Shown: positions 37,507 to 47,617 of the stretch, in pieces | Position numbering within the stretch: the first letter of the stretch is position 1 | How the letters are laid out: each line of letters begins with the position of its first letter | Assembly: GCF_036946495.1 (NCBI RefSeq) | Contig: NZ_JAQIIX010000002.1 | Span: 3,596,001 to 3,660,000, forward strand | DNA: 64,000 nucleotides | From: Mycolicibacterium neoaurum | GTDB taxonomy: Bacteria > Actinomycetota > Actinomycetes > Mycobacteriales > Mycobacteriaceae | Direction of reading: 5' to 3' | Program-made: the position numbers and the translations under genes | The notes under the pieces: generated by a model | The model's input: the letters and a program-made list of their open reading frames with translations, nothing else | Databases searched by the model: none | Told to the model about the DNA's origin: nothing

Positions 37507-37601
37507 GGCCGCCATTTCTGCCGGAGGTGGGTGATCTTTCGCGTTGTCAGCGGACCGATCACCGGGGTGTGCAATGGTGCTTACCAACAAGGAGGTTGGG
37601 A

Positions 37602-37637
37602 GTGACGTTGGTTGTGACATTGGTTGTGACGTCGGGT
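37602..37637 (+). repeat. Three tandem 12-bp repeats upstream of LLM oxidoreductase
   Basis: GTGACGTTGGTT (37602-37613), GTGACATTGGTT (37614-37625) and GTGACGTCGGGT (37626-37637) lie directly before the ATG at 37648. The regular spacing suggests a regulator array or a mutable spacer in the leader. Confidence 0.65.
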
Positions 37638-37647
37638 ATGAACCTGT

Positions 37648-38691
37648 ATGACTGAGCCATTGGACGAACTCGGCTATTACCTGCTGGCCGGCGCCGGCGG
37701 CGAAGGTCCCGCCACGTTGGTGGACGAGGCCCGACGCGGTGAGGAACTGGGGTTCGGTACCGGCTTCATCTCCGAGCGCTGGAACGTCAAGGAAGCGTCG
37801 TCACTGACCGGCGCGGCGCTGGCGGTGACGAACCGCATGCAGATCGCCACCGCGGCGACCAATCACAACACCAGGCATCCGTTGATCACCGGATCGTGGG
37901 CCACCACCATGCACCGATTGTCCGGGGGCCGGTTCACCTTGGGCCTCGGCAGGGGAATCGCCGCGTTGTACGGCGCTTTCGGGGTGCCCGCGGTGACCAC
38001 CGCGCAGATGGAAGACTTCGCCAGGGTGATGCGCCGACTCTGGCAGGGCGAGCTGATCTTCGACCATGACGGGCCGATCGGACGATATCCGCTGCTGTTC
38101 CTCGATTCCGATTTCCGCGAGGACATCAGGCTGGCCATCGTCGCCTTCGGGCCGCAAACCCTCGCGCTGGGCGGGCGCGCCTTCGACGATGTCATCCTGC
38201 ACACATACTTCACGCCGCAGACGCTGCAGCGGGCGGTCAAGACGGTCAAGGATGCCGCCGAGCAGGCCGGCCGAGACCCCGCGAGCGTGCGGGTGTGGTC
38301 CTGTTTCGCGACGGTCGGCGATCACCTGCCCGAAGAGCTGCGGTTGAAGAAGACCGTCGCCCGATTGGCCACCTATCTACAGGGGTACGGAGACCTGTTG
38401 GTCAGCACCAATGGCTGGGATCCCGCTGTGCTGCAACGCTTTCGCGAGGATACCGTGGTGCAGTCCATCGGGGGCGGTATCGATCACAAGGCGACGGCCG
38501 AGCAGATCGAACACATCGCCACCATGATCCCGGACGAATGGCTGGAGCCCTCGGCGACCGGTACGGCGCAACAGTGCGTCGACCGGGTGCGCAAGGAGTT
38601 CGACTACGGTGCCGACGCGGTGATCATGCATGGCGCGACACCCGATGAGCTCGCCCCGATCGTGCGGGCCTACCGATCGGCCGCCTCGTGA
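37648..38691 (+). CDS. LLM-class F420-dependent oxidoreductase
   Basis: 347-aa TIM-barrel flavin/F420 oxidoreductase of the luciferase-like family. Family features: GYYLLAGAGGEGP, EELGFGTGFISERWNVKEASSL, the HRLSGGRFTLGLGRGIAALYGAFG block, and a C-terminal TGTAQQCVDRVRKEFDYGADAVIMHG. Of the LLM subfamilies it best fits the mycobacterial F420 group (TIGR03857 type, from memory). Substrate unknown. The stop codon is inside a 21-bp inverted repeat. Confidence 0.88.
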   Translation: MTEPLDELGYYLLAGAGGEGPATLVDEARRGEELGFGTGFISERWNVKEASSLTGAALAVTNRMQIATAATNHNTRHPLITGSWATTMHRLSGGRFTLGLGRGIAALYGAFGVPAVTTAQMEDFARVMRRLWQGELIFDHDGPIGRYPLLFLDSDFREDIRLAIVAFGPQTLALGGRAFDDVILHTYFTPQTLQRAVKTVKDAAEQAGRDPASVRVWSCFATVGDHLPEELRLKKTVARLATYLQGYGDLLVSTNGWDPAVLQRFREDTVVQSIGGGIDHKATAEQIEHIATMIPDEWLEPSATGTAQQCVDRVRKEFDYGADAVIMHGATPDELAPIVRAYRSAAS

Positions 38692-38739
38692 TGTGAGGAG
38701 TCGCAACCGGATTCAGTGCGGTTGCGACTCCTCACATCA
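38689..38739. terminator. Perfect 21-bp inverted repeat, bidirectional terminator
   Basis: The left arm (38689-38709) begins with the TGA of the LLM gene and is perfectly complementary to the right arm (38719-38739); the loop is 9 nt. It sits between convergent genes (LLM and ybdD-cstA). No U-run follows on either side. Confidence 0.8.
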
Positions 38740-38882
38740 CAGGATTCAGCAGCACCGCGACTGCGGATTGGACTCGGTCACAGCGTGCCGCATCCGCCAG
38801 TACTCCCGCTCGGTCGGCACCGGCGCACCGGGGTGTCGGCGCGCGAGGTGCTCGAGGTAGCGACGGTAGTGGTTATCGCCCA

Positions 38883-41171
<2,289 letters not shown>

Positions 41172-41216
41172 GGGGTCGATCCTTGCACCGCGTCGAGACG
41201 ACGTTGGGACTTTGCC

Positions 41217-42764
41217 TCAACCGCCGCGTTCGAACAGCTCACGCACGGTTTCCACCGTGTCGGCCTGTGCGGCGGGCTTGTCGTCCCGATAGCGCACGAC
41301 GCGAGCGAAACGCAAGGCCATCCCCGCCGGATAGCGCGATGACGCCTGCACACCGTCGATGGCGATCTCGACGACCTGCTCGGGCCGCACCCGCACCGTG
41401 CCGCCGGCTGAGCCGGCAATCGGGGCACCGCCGCCGGTACCGTCGATCGCCAGCTCGGTGAAGCGTCTCGTCTGCCACGCCAGCATCTCGTCGGTCATGC
41501 CCTTGAACGTCTTGCCCAGCATCACGAATTCGCCGGTGCCGGGGTCCCGGGCACCCAGATGAATGTTGGACAGCATGCCGGTGCGCCGCCCGGACCCCCA
41601 TTCGACCGCCAGCACCACCAGATCGAGGGTGTGCACCGGTTTGACCTTCAACCAGCCCGCGCCGCGGCGGCCCGCCTCATACGGTGCGAGCGGCGCCTTG
41701 GCCATCACACCCTCGTGGCCGGCGGCCAGCGTCGCCTCCAGGAACTCGCGCGCGGCGTCCGGGTCCGCGGTGACCAGCCGCTGCACCCGTTGTGTCGCCG
41801 GGACCACCTCGTCCAGCACGGCCATCCGGTCGGTCAGCGGCAGGTCCAGCAGGTCGACACCATCGCGGTGCAGCAGATCGAAGAAGAACACCGACAGCGG
41901 CTCCGCGCGCCCAGCGGCCGAGCGGCTCCCGAAGCGCGATGCGGTCACCTGGAAGCGGTGCGGACGCCCGTCGGGCCGGAGCGCGATCGCCTCGGCGTCG
42001 GCGATCAGGTCGGTGACCGGCAGGGCCAACACGGCGTCGACAACCTCGGGCAACCGCGCGGTGACGTCGTCGAGCGTCCGGGTGTAGATCGCGACGCGGT
42101 CCCCGGTGCGGTGGATCTGCACCCGCGCGCCGTCCAGCTTCGTTTCGAAGGCGGCCTCGCCGCCCAATTTGTCCAGGGCTTCGGCGACGCCGGTCGCGGT
42201 CTGGGCCAACATGGGAGAGACCGGACGTCCGACGCGCAGGGTGAACCGGCCGATATCGCCGTCGACGATCGCCGACACCGCGACCTCGGAGAGATCCCCG
42301 GCCAGCATCGCGGCCCGCCGGACCGCGGCGGCCGGCAGGGCGGCGGCCTTGGCGACCGCGTCGGCCATCACCCCGGCAAGTGCGCCCTGGCGCAGTTCGC
42401 CGGACAGCAGACGCCGTAGGAAGCGCTGTTCGGCCTCGGTGGCGGCGGCGAACAGGTCCAGCACTCGCCGGGATCGTCGATTCTTGGAACCCTTGCCCGC
42501 GACCTCCTTGATCTCGGTCAGCATGGCGTGCACCGTGGCGACGGTCAGCGTGGCGTCGGCGGCCGGTGGAGGGAGATCGCGCAGCCCGGCCCAGCCGACG
42601 CCGATCTGGCGCTGGGGCAGTTCGCCGGACAACCACGCCACCACGACCCCGATCTCGTCCCGATCCGCCAGGCCCAGTACCTTCGCAACCCGCTCGACCT
42701 TTGCCAGCCGTGACGATGTCGCACCGATATCGGCCGACGCGGCGACGATCTCTGCCAGCTGCAC
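41217..42764 (-). CDS. ligB: ATP-dependent DNA ligase B
   Basis: 515-aa ATP-dependent DNA ligase, matching M. tuberculosis LigB (Rv3062) in length. N-terminal DNA-binding domain, adenylation domain with nucleophile lysine in FETKLDGARVQIHR (Lys near 209), motif IADAEAIALRPDG, motif FFDLLH, HEGVMAKAPLAPYEAGRRGAGWLKVKP, and an OB-fold C-terminus. Such ligases work in repair, separate from the essential NAD-dependent LigA. It is divergent from the DosR-locus genes, and cstA lies downstream on the same strand. Confidence 0.95.
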   Translation of the reverse strand: MQLAEIVAASADIGATSSRLAKVERVAKVLGLADRDEIGVVVAWLSGELPQRQIGVGWAGLRDLPPPAADATLTVATVHAMLTEIKEVAGKGSKNRRSRRVLDLFAAATEAEQRFLRRLLSGELRQGALAGVMADAVAKAAALPAAAVRRAAMLAGDLSEVAVSAIVDGDIGRFTLRVGRPVSPMLAQTATGVAEALDKLGGEAAFETKLDGARVQIHRTGDRVAIYTRTLDDVTARLPEVVDAVLALPVTDLIADAEAIALRPDGRPHRFQVTASRFGSRSAAGRAEPLSVFFFDLLHRDGVDLLDLPLTDRMAVLDEVVPATQRVQRLVTADPDAAREFLEATLAAGHEGVMAKAPLAPYEAGRRGAGWLKVKPVHTLDLVVLAVEWGSGRRTGMLSNIHLGARDPGTGEFVMLGKTFKGMTDEMLAWQTRRFTELAIDGTGGGAPIAGSAGGTVRVRPEQVVEIAIDGVQASSRYPAGMALRFARVVRYRDDKPAAQADTVETVRELFERGG

Positions 42765-42786
42765 GGCTCCAGGTTGCCATCCGGCA

Positions 42787-42838
42787 CCGACATGTCACCG
42801 AGAAGCGCGCTCCGAAGGCCCAACCGGTGACATGTCCG
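42787..42838. promoter_or_regulatory. Inverted GACATGTCACCG/CGGTGACATGTC repeat between ligB and DosR locus
   Basis: GACATGTCACCG (42789-42800) is exactly complementary to CGGTGACATGTC (42825-42836); each arm also contains the palindrome GACATGTC. A third half-site, GGTGACAT, follows at 42843-42850, 17 nt from the second. The cluster lies 20-85 nt upstream of the ligB start. Confidence 0.5.
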
Positions 42839-42840
42839 AA

Positions 42841-42860
42841 CGGGTGACATAAGGCCCTGG
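42841..42860 (+). promoter_or_regulatory. DosR-like box upstream of the PNPOx-dosR pair
   Basis: CGGGTGACATAAGGCCCTGG matches 12 of 20 positions of the DosR consensus TTSGGGACTWWAGTCCCSAA; against the shorter degenerate motif GGGVCNWNRGBCC it differs at one base. It lies about 70 nt upstream of the PNPOx ATG. Autoregulation of dosR is known in M. tuberculosis; here it is inferred. Confidence 0.45.
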
Positions 42861-42928
42861 CGTGTGGTGATGCCCTGGCGTGACAATGATCGGGCAGCCG
42901 GGCGGCTGCCCACGAGGAGGTGGCCACG

Positions 42929-43369
42929 ATGTCGCAGAGCAAGGCACACGCGCAGCAACTCGACGTTCTCAACCGCAGGCAATGCCTGGACCGCCTACAA
43001 CAGGTCCGCGTCGGTCGGTTGGTGTTCACCGAAGACGAGCTTCCGGCGATCCAGCCTGTCAACTTCCGCCTGTGGCAGGAGGATGTCGTCATCCGCGTTG
43101 CCGGTGGCGCGAAGCTGGCGGCCGCTGCCACCCACCAGATGGTGGCGTTCGAGGCCGATGAGCTGGATCCCGATCTGCGCAGTGGGTGGAGCGTCACCGT
43201 GGTCGGCACCGCGGAGCCGATCACCGCGATCGACGATCTCGTCGACGTCGCAGGCACGTTCGTCGAACCGTGGGTGCAGGGTCGGCGCGATCATTTCATC
43301 CGGATCAGGACCGAGCGGATCACCGGCAGGCAGATCCTCGACGACACCGGTCCGCACTACCGGCCATGA
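42929..43369 (+). CDS. Pyridoxamine 5'-phosphate oxidase-fold flavoprotein
   Basis: 146-aa split-barrel protein of the PNPOx/FMN/F420-binding family. Pattern: LNRRQCLDRLQQVRVGRLVFTEDELPAIQPVNFRLWQEDVVIRVAGGAKLAAAA, then VAFEADELDPDLRSGWSVTVVGTAEPI and a C-terminal IRIRTERITGRQI. Several DosR-regulon proteins belong to this family. ATG 42929 follows AGGAGG at 8 nt and is preferred over GTG 42920. It lies 7 nt before dosR, so the two form an operon; it takes the place that Rv3134c has in M. tuberculosis. Confidence 0.87.
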   Translation: MSQSKAHAQQLDVLNRRQCLDRLQQVRVGRLVFTEDELPAIQPVNFRLWQEDVVIRVAGGAKLAAAATHQMVAFEADELDPDLRSGWSVTVVGTAEPITAIDDLVDVAGTFVEPWVQGRRDHFIRIRTERITGRQILDDTGPHYRP

Positions 43370-43376
43370 TGGGGTC

Positions 43377-44057
43377 ATGTCCGTGGTGAAGGTGTTCCTG
43401 GTCGATGACCATGAGGTCGTCCGGCGTGGGCTGATCGACCTGCTCGGCTCCGATCCCGACCTGGAGGTCGTGGGGGAGGCGGGCACGGCAGCCGAGGCGC
43501 TGGCGCGGATCCCCGCCGCACGGCCCGAGGTCGCCGTGCTCGATGTGCGACTCCCCGATGGCAATGGCATCGAGCTGTGCCGGGATCTGCTCTCCGAGCT
43601 TCCCGATCTGCGTTGTCTGATGCTCACCTCGTTCACATCCGACGAGGCGATGCTCGACGCCATCCTGGCCGGCGCGAGCGGATATGTCGTCAAGGACATC
43701 AAGGGTTTGGAATTGGCCAACGCCATCAAGGAGGTGGGAGCGGGTCGCTCGTTGCTCGACAATCGGGCAGCCGCGGCACTGATGGCGAATCTGCGCGGTG
43801 CCGCCGAGCGTGATGACCCGCTGACCGGGCTGACCGAGCAGGAGCGCACCCTGCTGCACCTGCTGTCCGAGGGGCTGACGAACCGTCAGATCGCGGCCAG
43901 GATGTTCCTCGCCGAGAAGACGGTGAAGAACTACGTATCCAGGCTGCTTGCCAAGCTCGGCATGGAACGCCGCACGCAGGCAGCTGTTTTCGCATCGAAG
44001 TTGGAATGGCCAGAGAACAGGCCCGGTGGTTCAGGACTGCCAATCGACGACCGCTGA
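43377..44057 (+). CDS. dosR: Hypoxia/NO response regulator DosR (DevR)
   Basis: NarL/LuxR-type response regulator of 226 aa, nearly identical in large parts to M. tuberculosis DosR as remembered: KVFLVDDHEVVRRGL, VAVLDVRLPDGNGIELCRDLL with phospho-acceptor Asp56, DEAMLDAILAGASGYVVKDIKG, and the DNA-binding helix MFLAEKTVKNYVSRLLAKLG with the Thr/Lys/Asn residues used for DNA contact and phosphorylation. ATG 43377. No sensor kinase (DosS/DosT) is adjacent, so the partner must be elsewhere. Its last 27 nt overlap the convergent nitroreductase gene. Confidence 0.95.
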   Translation: MSVVKVFLVDDHEVVRRGLIDLLGSDPDLEVVGEAGTAAEALARIPAARPEVAVLDVRLPDGNGIELCRDLLSELPDLRCLMLTSFTSDEAMLDAILAGASGYVVKDIKGLELANAIKEVGAGRSLLDNRAAAALMANLRGAAERDDPLTGLTEQERTLLHLLSEGLTNRQIAARMFLAEKTVKNYVSRLLAKLGMERRTQAAVFASKLEWPENRPGGSGLPIDDR

Positions 44058-45005
44058 GATCGGCATCCGCGGGGTGGCGGGCAGTGGGTCGGCATTGACC
44101 GGTGCCCAGCCGATGCGCAACAACATCTGCGGATGGCCATGGTCGCCGAAGACGTCGTCGCGGACCGCCCGTCTGGTGGCGTCGATCTCGAGTGGTTCGG
44201 TCACCGGGCAGCTGGCCAGCCCGAGCGTTGTCGCGGTCAACAGGACCAGGCTGGTGGCCTCCCCGGCCCGCAATCGCGACATCGGGTTGTCCGCCTTGGT
44301 GCCCAGTGCCAGGACCGCGGCGCCGTCATCGACGGACCCGGTCTCGGACTGCGCGAGCATCGGTCCGGCGAACACCCGTCCGGGAAGTGTCGCGCGGCGA
44401 TCCGAGCGTGGGGTGTTGCGGGCGGGCACGCCCGCAAGTGACGCGTAACGCCCACTCCAGGTGGACAATTCGGCAAGGTACGCGTGATCGGTGGCGTGTT
44501 GCCGGACGGCGCGTGCGACGATTTCCTGCAGTTCGGGCAGGCGCTGCACCTGGCGCAGCATCACCCCCGCCCGCGCCGCTCTGGCGCCCATCACGGCGAT
44601 ATCGGCGTCCGGCACTGTCCACGGGCTGAACATGCGGCGATCGGTGCGCCGGCACGGGATGGCGGCGGCCAGTGGCACATCCGATCCGGCCGCGGGGCCG
44701 GGGCGCATCTGCACGGTCGCCAGCAGATCGGGCCGATCGGGGTCGGGAAAGCGGTGTACCTCGGCCCGCCAGCCCAGCGAGGCCAGCCCGACGATCGCAT
44801 GGTGCAGCGCGGCTCCGCAGCTGAGCAACAGATCGCGGGAGTCCGGATCAGTATGGGGCAGAGCACGATCGGCATCGGCGAACAGCGTCAACCGATCCGG
44901 TCGGACCTGCCAGTGCCACGGCTGCGAATTGTGGATCGACGGAGCCCTCGTTGCCAGGGACAGCGCCGTCTCGATGGTTCGGCGGTCCGGAGTGTTCGGG
45001 TCCAT
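44031..45005 (-). CDS. Acg-family nitroreductase-fold protein
   Basis: 324-aa protein of the nitroreductase superfamily, Acg (Rv2032)/Rv3131 group, which binds FMN and belongs to the DosR regulon in M. tuberculosis. Family marks: ALSLATRAPSIHNSQPWHWQV, SCGAALHHAIVGLASLGW, CRRTDRRMFSPW, and a C-terminal PQMLLRIGWAP. ATG 45005 (MDPNTPDRR) is chosen over upstream options. A DosR-like box 31-50 nt upstream and dosR next door make hypoxic control very likely. Whether it is catalytic or an FMN store is unsettled in the family. Confidence 0.9.
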   Translation of the reverse strand: MDPNTPDRRTIETALSLATRAPSIHNSQPWHWQVRPDRLTLFADADRALPHTDPDSRDLLLSCGAALHHAIVGLASLGWRAEVHRFPDPDRPDLLATVQMRPGPAAGSDVPLAAAIPCRRTDRRMFSPWTVPDADIAVMGARAARAGVMLRQVQRLPELQEIVARAVRQHATDHAYLAELSTWSGRYASLAGVPARNTPRSDRRATLPGRVFAGPMLAQSETGSVDDGAAVLALGTKADNPMSRLRAGEATSLVLLTATTLGLASCPVTEPLEIDATRRAVRDDVFGDHGHPQMLLRIGWAPVNADPLPATPRMPISAVVDWQS

Positions 45006-45035
45006 GCACCGAGTCTGCGCGCGTGACATCGTCGG

Positions 45036-45058
45036 CAGTAGTGCCGAAAGTCCCCACC
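45036..45058 (-). promoter_or_regulatory. DosR-like box upstream of Acg-type nitroreductase
   Basis: On the minus strand the core GGGGACTTTCGGCACT lies at 45040-45055; over the 20-bp consensus about 14 positions match, with a perfect left half GGGACTT. The position relative to the ATG at 45005 suits an activator site. Confidence 0.55.
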
Positions 45059-45068
45059 GACCGGGTCG

Positions 45069-46601
45069 TCAGGTCACCGCGAATTCGACGCTGGGCCAAC
45101 CGGTCGCGCCGTCGGGTACGACGCCGGCGATGTCCTCGGTCTGTACCGCCCCGGTGTTGTCGGTGGCGCGCACGGTGATGCGGTGCAGACCAGTCTTTTC
45201 GGCCTGCCAGTCGAAGCTCCACAATCGCCAGGTGTCATTCGAGTACGCCGCGCCCAGGGTTGCCTGTTGCCACGGCCCGTCGTCGATCCGGACCTCGACG
45301 GCGCGCACACCGCGGTGCTGGGCCCATGCCACGCCGCCGAAGCGGACCGGTCCCGGCGCGACATCCTGGCCGATGCGGGGAACGTCGATCCGCGACTGCG
45401 TCTTGATCGGACCGCGCTCGGACCATCCCAGCGGTGTCCAATAGCCCTGCGCCCGATCGAATCTGGTCAGCTCGAGATCGACGACCCACTTGGTGGCCGA
45501 GACGTACCCGTACAGCCCGGGGACGACGAGGCGAGCCGGGTAACCGTGTTCGATGGGCAGCGGTTGTCCGTTCATCGTGATCGCCAGCAGGGAATCGCGA
45601 TCATCGGTCATCGCCTCGGTGGGAGTGCCCGCGGTGAAACCGTCGCTTGAGGTCGACAGCACCATATCGGCATCGGAATGCACCCCCGCCGCGGCCAGCA
45701 GGTCACGCACCCGGTAACCGGTCCAGACCGCATTACCGATCAGGTCACCGCCCACCGGGTTCGACACGCAGGCCAGGGTGACGACCTTTTCGACGAGCTC
45801 GAACTTCTCCAGGTCGGCGAAGGTGTAGGTCACCTCCCGGTCGACCATGCCGTGGATGCGCAGTGCCCAGGCGTCGCGGTTGAGCTGGGGGACCGCCAGC
45901 GCGGTGTCGATCCGGTAGAACTCGTCGTTGTCGGTGACGAATGTGGTGATGTCGACGCCTGCCGGCTGCACCTCCGGGGGGATGGGCGGCGCAGGTTGGG
46001 CCACCGGCGGTGGTGTGTAGGCCTGTCGGTCGCCGGCGGCGGAGTGCACCCGCCGAGCCCACGCCGATCCGACGGCACTGCCCAGCACGCCGAGGCCCAG
46101 TAGCCCGAGCGCGGCCAGCGAGAGCCGGCGGCCGGGGTCGGCGGCGGCCGATTCGTGTGCCGACCCGTCCCGCAGTCGGCCGGAGGTCAGAAACCGCAGG
46201 GCGATGATGCCGGCGAGCCCGCCGACCACCGTCGGCGCGATGTCCAGCGGTCGGGCGCCGGCCCGCGACAGGATGGCGACACAGCCGGCAACCGTGGCCG
46301 CGGCGAACATGATGCTGCCGATCGGTATCCGTCGGCGCTCCAGCACACCGGCCAGTGCGGCCAATACGGCGATCGCCACGAGCACCGCGACCGTCAGGAA
46401 CAGCTTGTCGGCGGTTCCGAAGGTCTGGATCGCCCATTCCTTCACCGGGCCCGGGGTCCGGTCGATGATCGTCGATCCCACCGCCGAGCGAGGATCGGCG
46501 GACGATCCGAGCGGCACTGCGACGAGGGCGCTGACGCCCAGGGTCACCGCGGCCGCGGCGACACCACACAGGACACGCGTTCCGACTGGGATGGATGCCA
46601 C
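45069..46601 (-). CDS. Membrane-anchored molybdopterin oxidoreductase (sulfite oxidase family)
   Basis: 510-aa protein. The N-terminal 190 residues carry about five membrane helices; the remainder is an extracytoplasmic sulfite-oxidase-type molybdopterin domain with the cofactor cysteine in VVTLACVSNPVGGDLIGN, the block PIEHGYPARLVVPGLYGYVSATKWV, and a C-terminal dimerisation domain (GVRAVEVRIDDGPW). It resembles M. tuberculosis Rv0218-like proteins. Lacks a haem domain. The gene 65 bp upstream on the same strand is a TauE/SafE permease, which supports a role in sulfite or related anion handling. Electron acceptor unknown. Confidence 0.88.
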   Translation of the reverse strand: MASIPVGTRVLCGVAAAAVTLGVSALVAVPLGSSADPRSAVGSTIIDRTPGPVKEWAIQTFGTADKLFLTVAVLVAIAVLAALAGVLERRRIPIGSIMFAAATVAGCVAILSRAGARPLDIAPTVVGGLAGIIALRFLTSGRLRDGSAHESAAADPGRRLSLAALGLLGLGVLGSAVGSAWARRVHSAAGDRQAYTPPPVAQPAPPIPPEVQPAGVDITTFVTDNDEFYRIDTALAVPQLNRDAWALRIHGMVDREVTYTFADLEKFELVEKVVTLACVSNPVGGDLIGNAVWTGYRVRDLLAAAGVHSDADMVLSTSSDGFTAGTPTEAMTDDRDSLLAITMNGQPLPIEHGYPARLVVPGLYGYVSATKWVVDLELTRFDRAQGYWTPLGWSERGPIKTQSRIDVPRIGQDVAPGPVRFGGVAWAQHRGVRAVEVRIDDGPWQQATLGAAYSNDTWRLWSFDWQAEKTGLHRITVRATDNTGAVQTEDIAGVVPDGATGWPSVEFAVT

Positions 46602-46666
46602 CAGACCACGCTAGCCGAGCCGGCGTACCACGAGCTTCCGGCGTGTGTACGCGACAGGTCCGGATT

Positions 46667-47416
46667 TCACCGGTAGGTGTCGTACCCCAGCTTGATCGCC
46701 AATGCGATACCGGCGACCGCGATGCCCAGCCGCAGTGGGGTCGCCGGTGCCCGCCGCACCACCACGGGTCCCAGCCGCGCGCCGATCAGGCAGCCGACGC
46801 CCATGGCGCCGACGGCGGGCCAGTATACCGGTGCGAAGATCACGAAGCCCACGGCGGCAACGGCATTGGCGACCCCCAGCACGACATTTTTGATGGCGTT
46901 GGCCTCGGCCAGGCTCTCGGCACCGGTCCGCAGGAACAGGGCCAGCAGTAGCACCCCCGCCGCGGCGCCGAAGAACCCGCCGTAGATGCAGATCAAGGCG
47001 ACGGCCACCGCCTGGGCGGCGCTGCGCGCGCGGGTCGGTTCGGTCACCGGTCCGTTGCCCCGCGGAAGTGCGATCGCGACCGAGGCGACCATCAGCAGCA
47101 CCGGGACCGCGTTCTCGAAACCTTCTGCGGGTATCGAGAGCAGCAGCCAGGCACCGGCGGCACCGCCGAGCACAGCCATCGGCATGAGCCGCAGCAGCCG
47201 GCCGCGCTGCCCGGCGAGTTCGGGTAACGAGCCCGCCACCGAACCGATCCCGTTGAAGACCAGGCTGACGGTGTTGGTGACATTGGCCGAGACCGGCGGC
47301 AGGCCGATAAGCAGCAGGGCGGGATAGGTCGACAGCGACGCCAGCCCGGCGATACTGCCGATGAGCCCGCCGCCGATACCGGCGACGAACAGCAGCACCA
47401 TCTCCCACCACGTCAC
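46667..47416 (-). CDS. TauE/SafE (TSUP) family permease
   Basis: About 249-aa membrane protein with eight hydrophobic segments in two related halves, as in TSUP sulfite/sulfonate exporters: VLLFVAGIGGGLIGSIAGLASLSTYPALLLIGLPPVSANVTNTV (GGGxxGxxxGxGG-like start) and IYGGFFGAAAGVLLLALFL, NAIKNVVLGVANAVAAV in the second half. GTG 47416 gives the compact family length; ATG 47401 is an alternative. It precedes the sulfite-oxidase-like gene and is divergent from the LeuA-domain gene. Confidence 0.85.
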   Translation of the reverse strand: MTWWEMVLLFVAGIGGGLIGSIAGLASLSTYPALLLIGLPPVSANVTNTVSLVFNGIGSVAGSLPELAGQRGRLLRLMPMAVLGGAAGAWLLLSIPAEGFENAVPVLLMVASVAIALPRGNGPVTEPTRARSAAQAVAVALICIYGGFFGAAAGVLLLALFLRTGAESLAEANAIKNVVLGVANAVAAVGFVIFAPVYWPAVGAMGVGCLIGARLGPVVVRRAPATPLRLGIAVAGIALAIKLGYDTYR

Positions 47417-47458
47417 CCGGCCATCGTCGACCAGAGTGGACGTGTTGCCCAAACCGGG

Positions 47459-47488
47459 TTGCGCCCACCAGGTCGACGGGTCTAACCT
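47459..47488 (+). promoter_or_regulatory. Candidate promoter giving a leaderless leader-peptide transcript
   Basis: TTGCGC (47459-47464) and TAACCT (47483-47488) are spaced by 18 nt. Transcription would start at about 47495-47496, exactly at the GTG of the leader peptide, so that transcript would be leaderless, a common mode in mycobacteria. Confidence 0.45.
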
Positions 47489-47495
47489 CGCTGTC

Positions 47496-47540
47496 GTGCA
47501 TCGCATTCTCGTAGTAGCCAGTACCCGCAGCGGGGTCTGA
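47496..47540 (+). CDS. Leader peptide rich in branched-chain amino acids
   Basis: A 14-codon frame, reading (M)HRILVVASTRSGV then TGA. Five of 14 residues are Val, Leu or Ile counting the start GTG as Met. Its stop lies inside the hairpin GGTCTG-ATC-CAGACC, and the Val-Val-Ala codons (47511-47518, GTAGTAGC) can pair with GCTACTAC at 47571-47578. This is what an amino-acid attenuator needs. No ribosome site is visible; leaderless initiation is proposed. The controlled gene is 78 bp downstream. Confidence 0.6.
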   Translation: MHRILVVASTRSGV

Positions 47541-47578
47541 TCCAGACCGACCCCCCGCTGTGGGTCGGACGCTACTAC
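47511..47578 (+). promoter_or_regulatory. Putative attenuator structures between leader peptide and LeuA-domain gene
   Basis: Three competing helices: GTAGTAGC/GCTACTAC (47511-47518 with 47571-47578), GGTCTG/CAGACC (47534-47539 with 47543-47548) and CCGACCC/GGGTCGG (47547-47553 with 47562-47568). GCAGCGGGG in the leader can also pair with CCCCGCTGT at 47554-47562. No U-run follows, so the output may be Rho-dependent or translational. Confidence 0.5.
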
Positions 47579-47617
47579 CCGTCGGTCGCTCCCTAACGAG
47601 TGCGAAGGCCGACACAC

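Noticed and set aside
42864..43376. N-terminal extension of the dosR frame by 171 codons
   Set aside because: The frame overlaps the PNPOx gene in another frame; DosR begins at ATG 43377, where similarity to known DosR starts.
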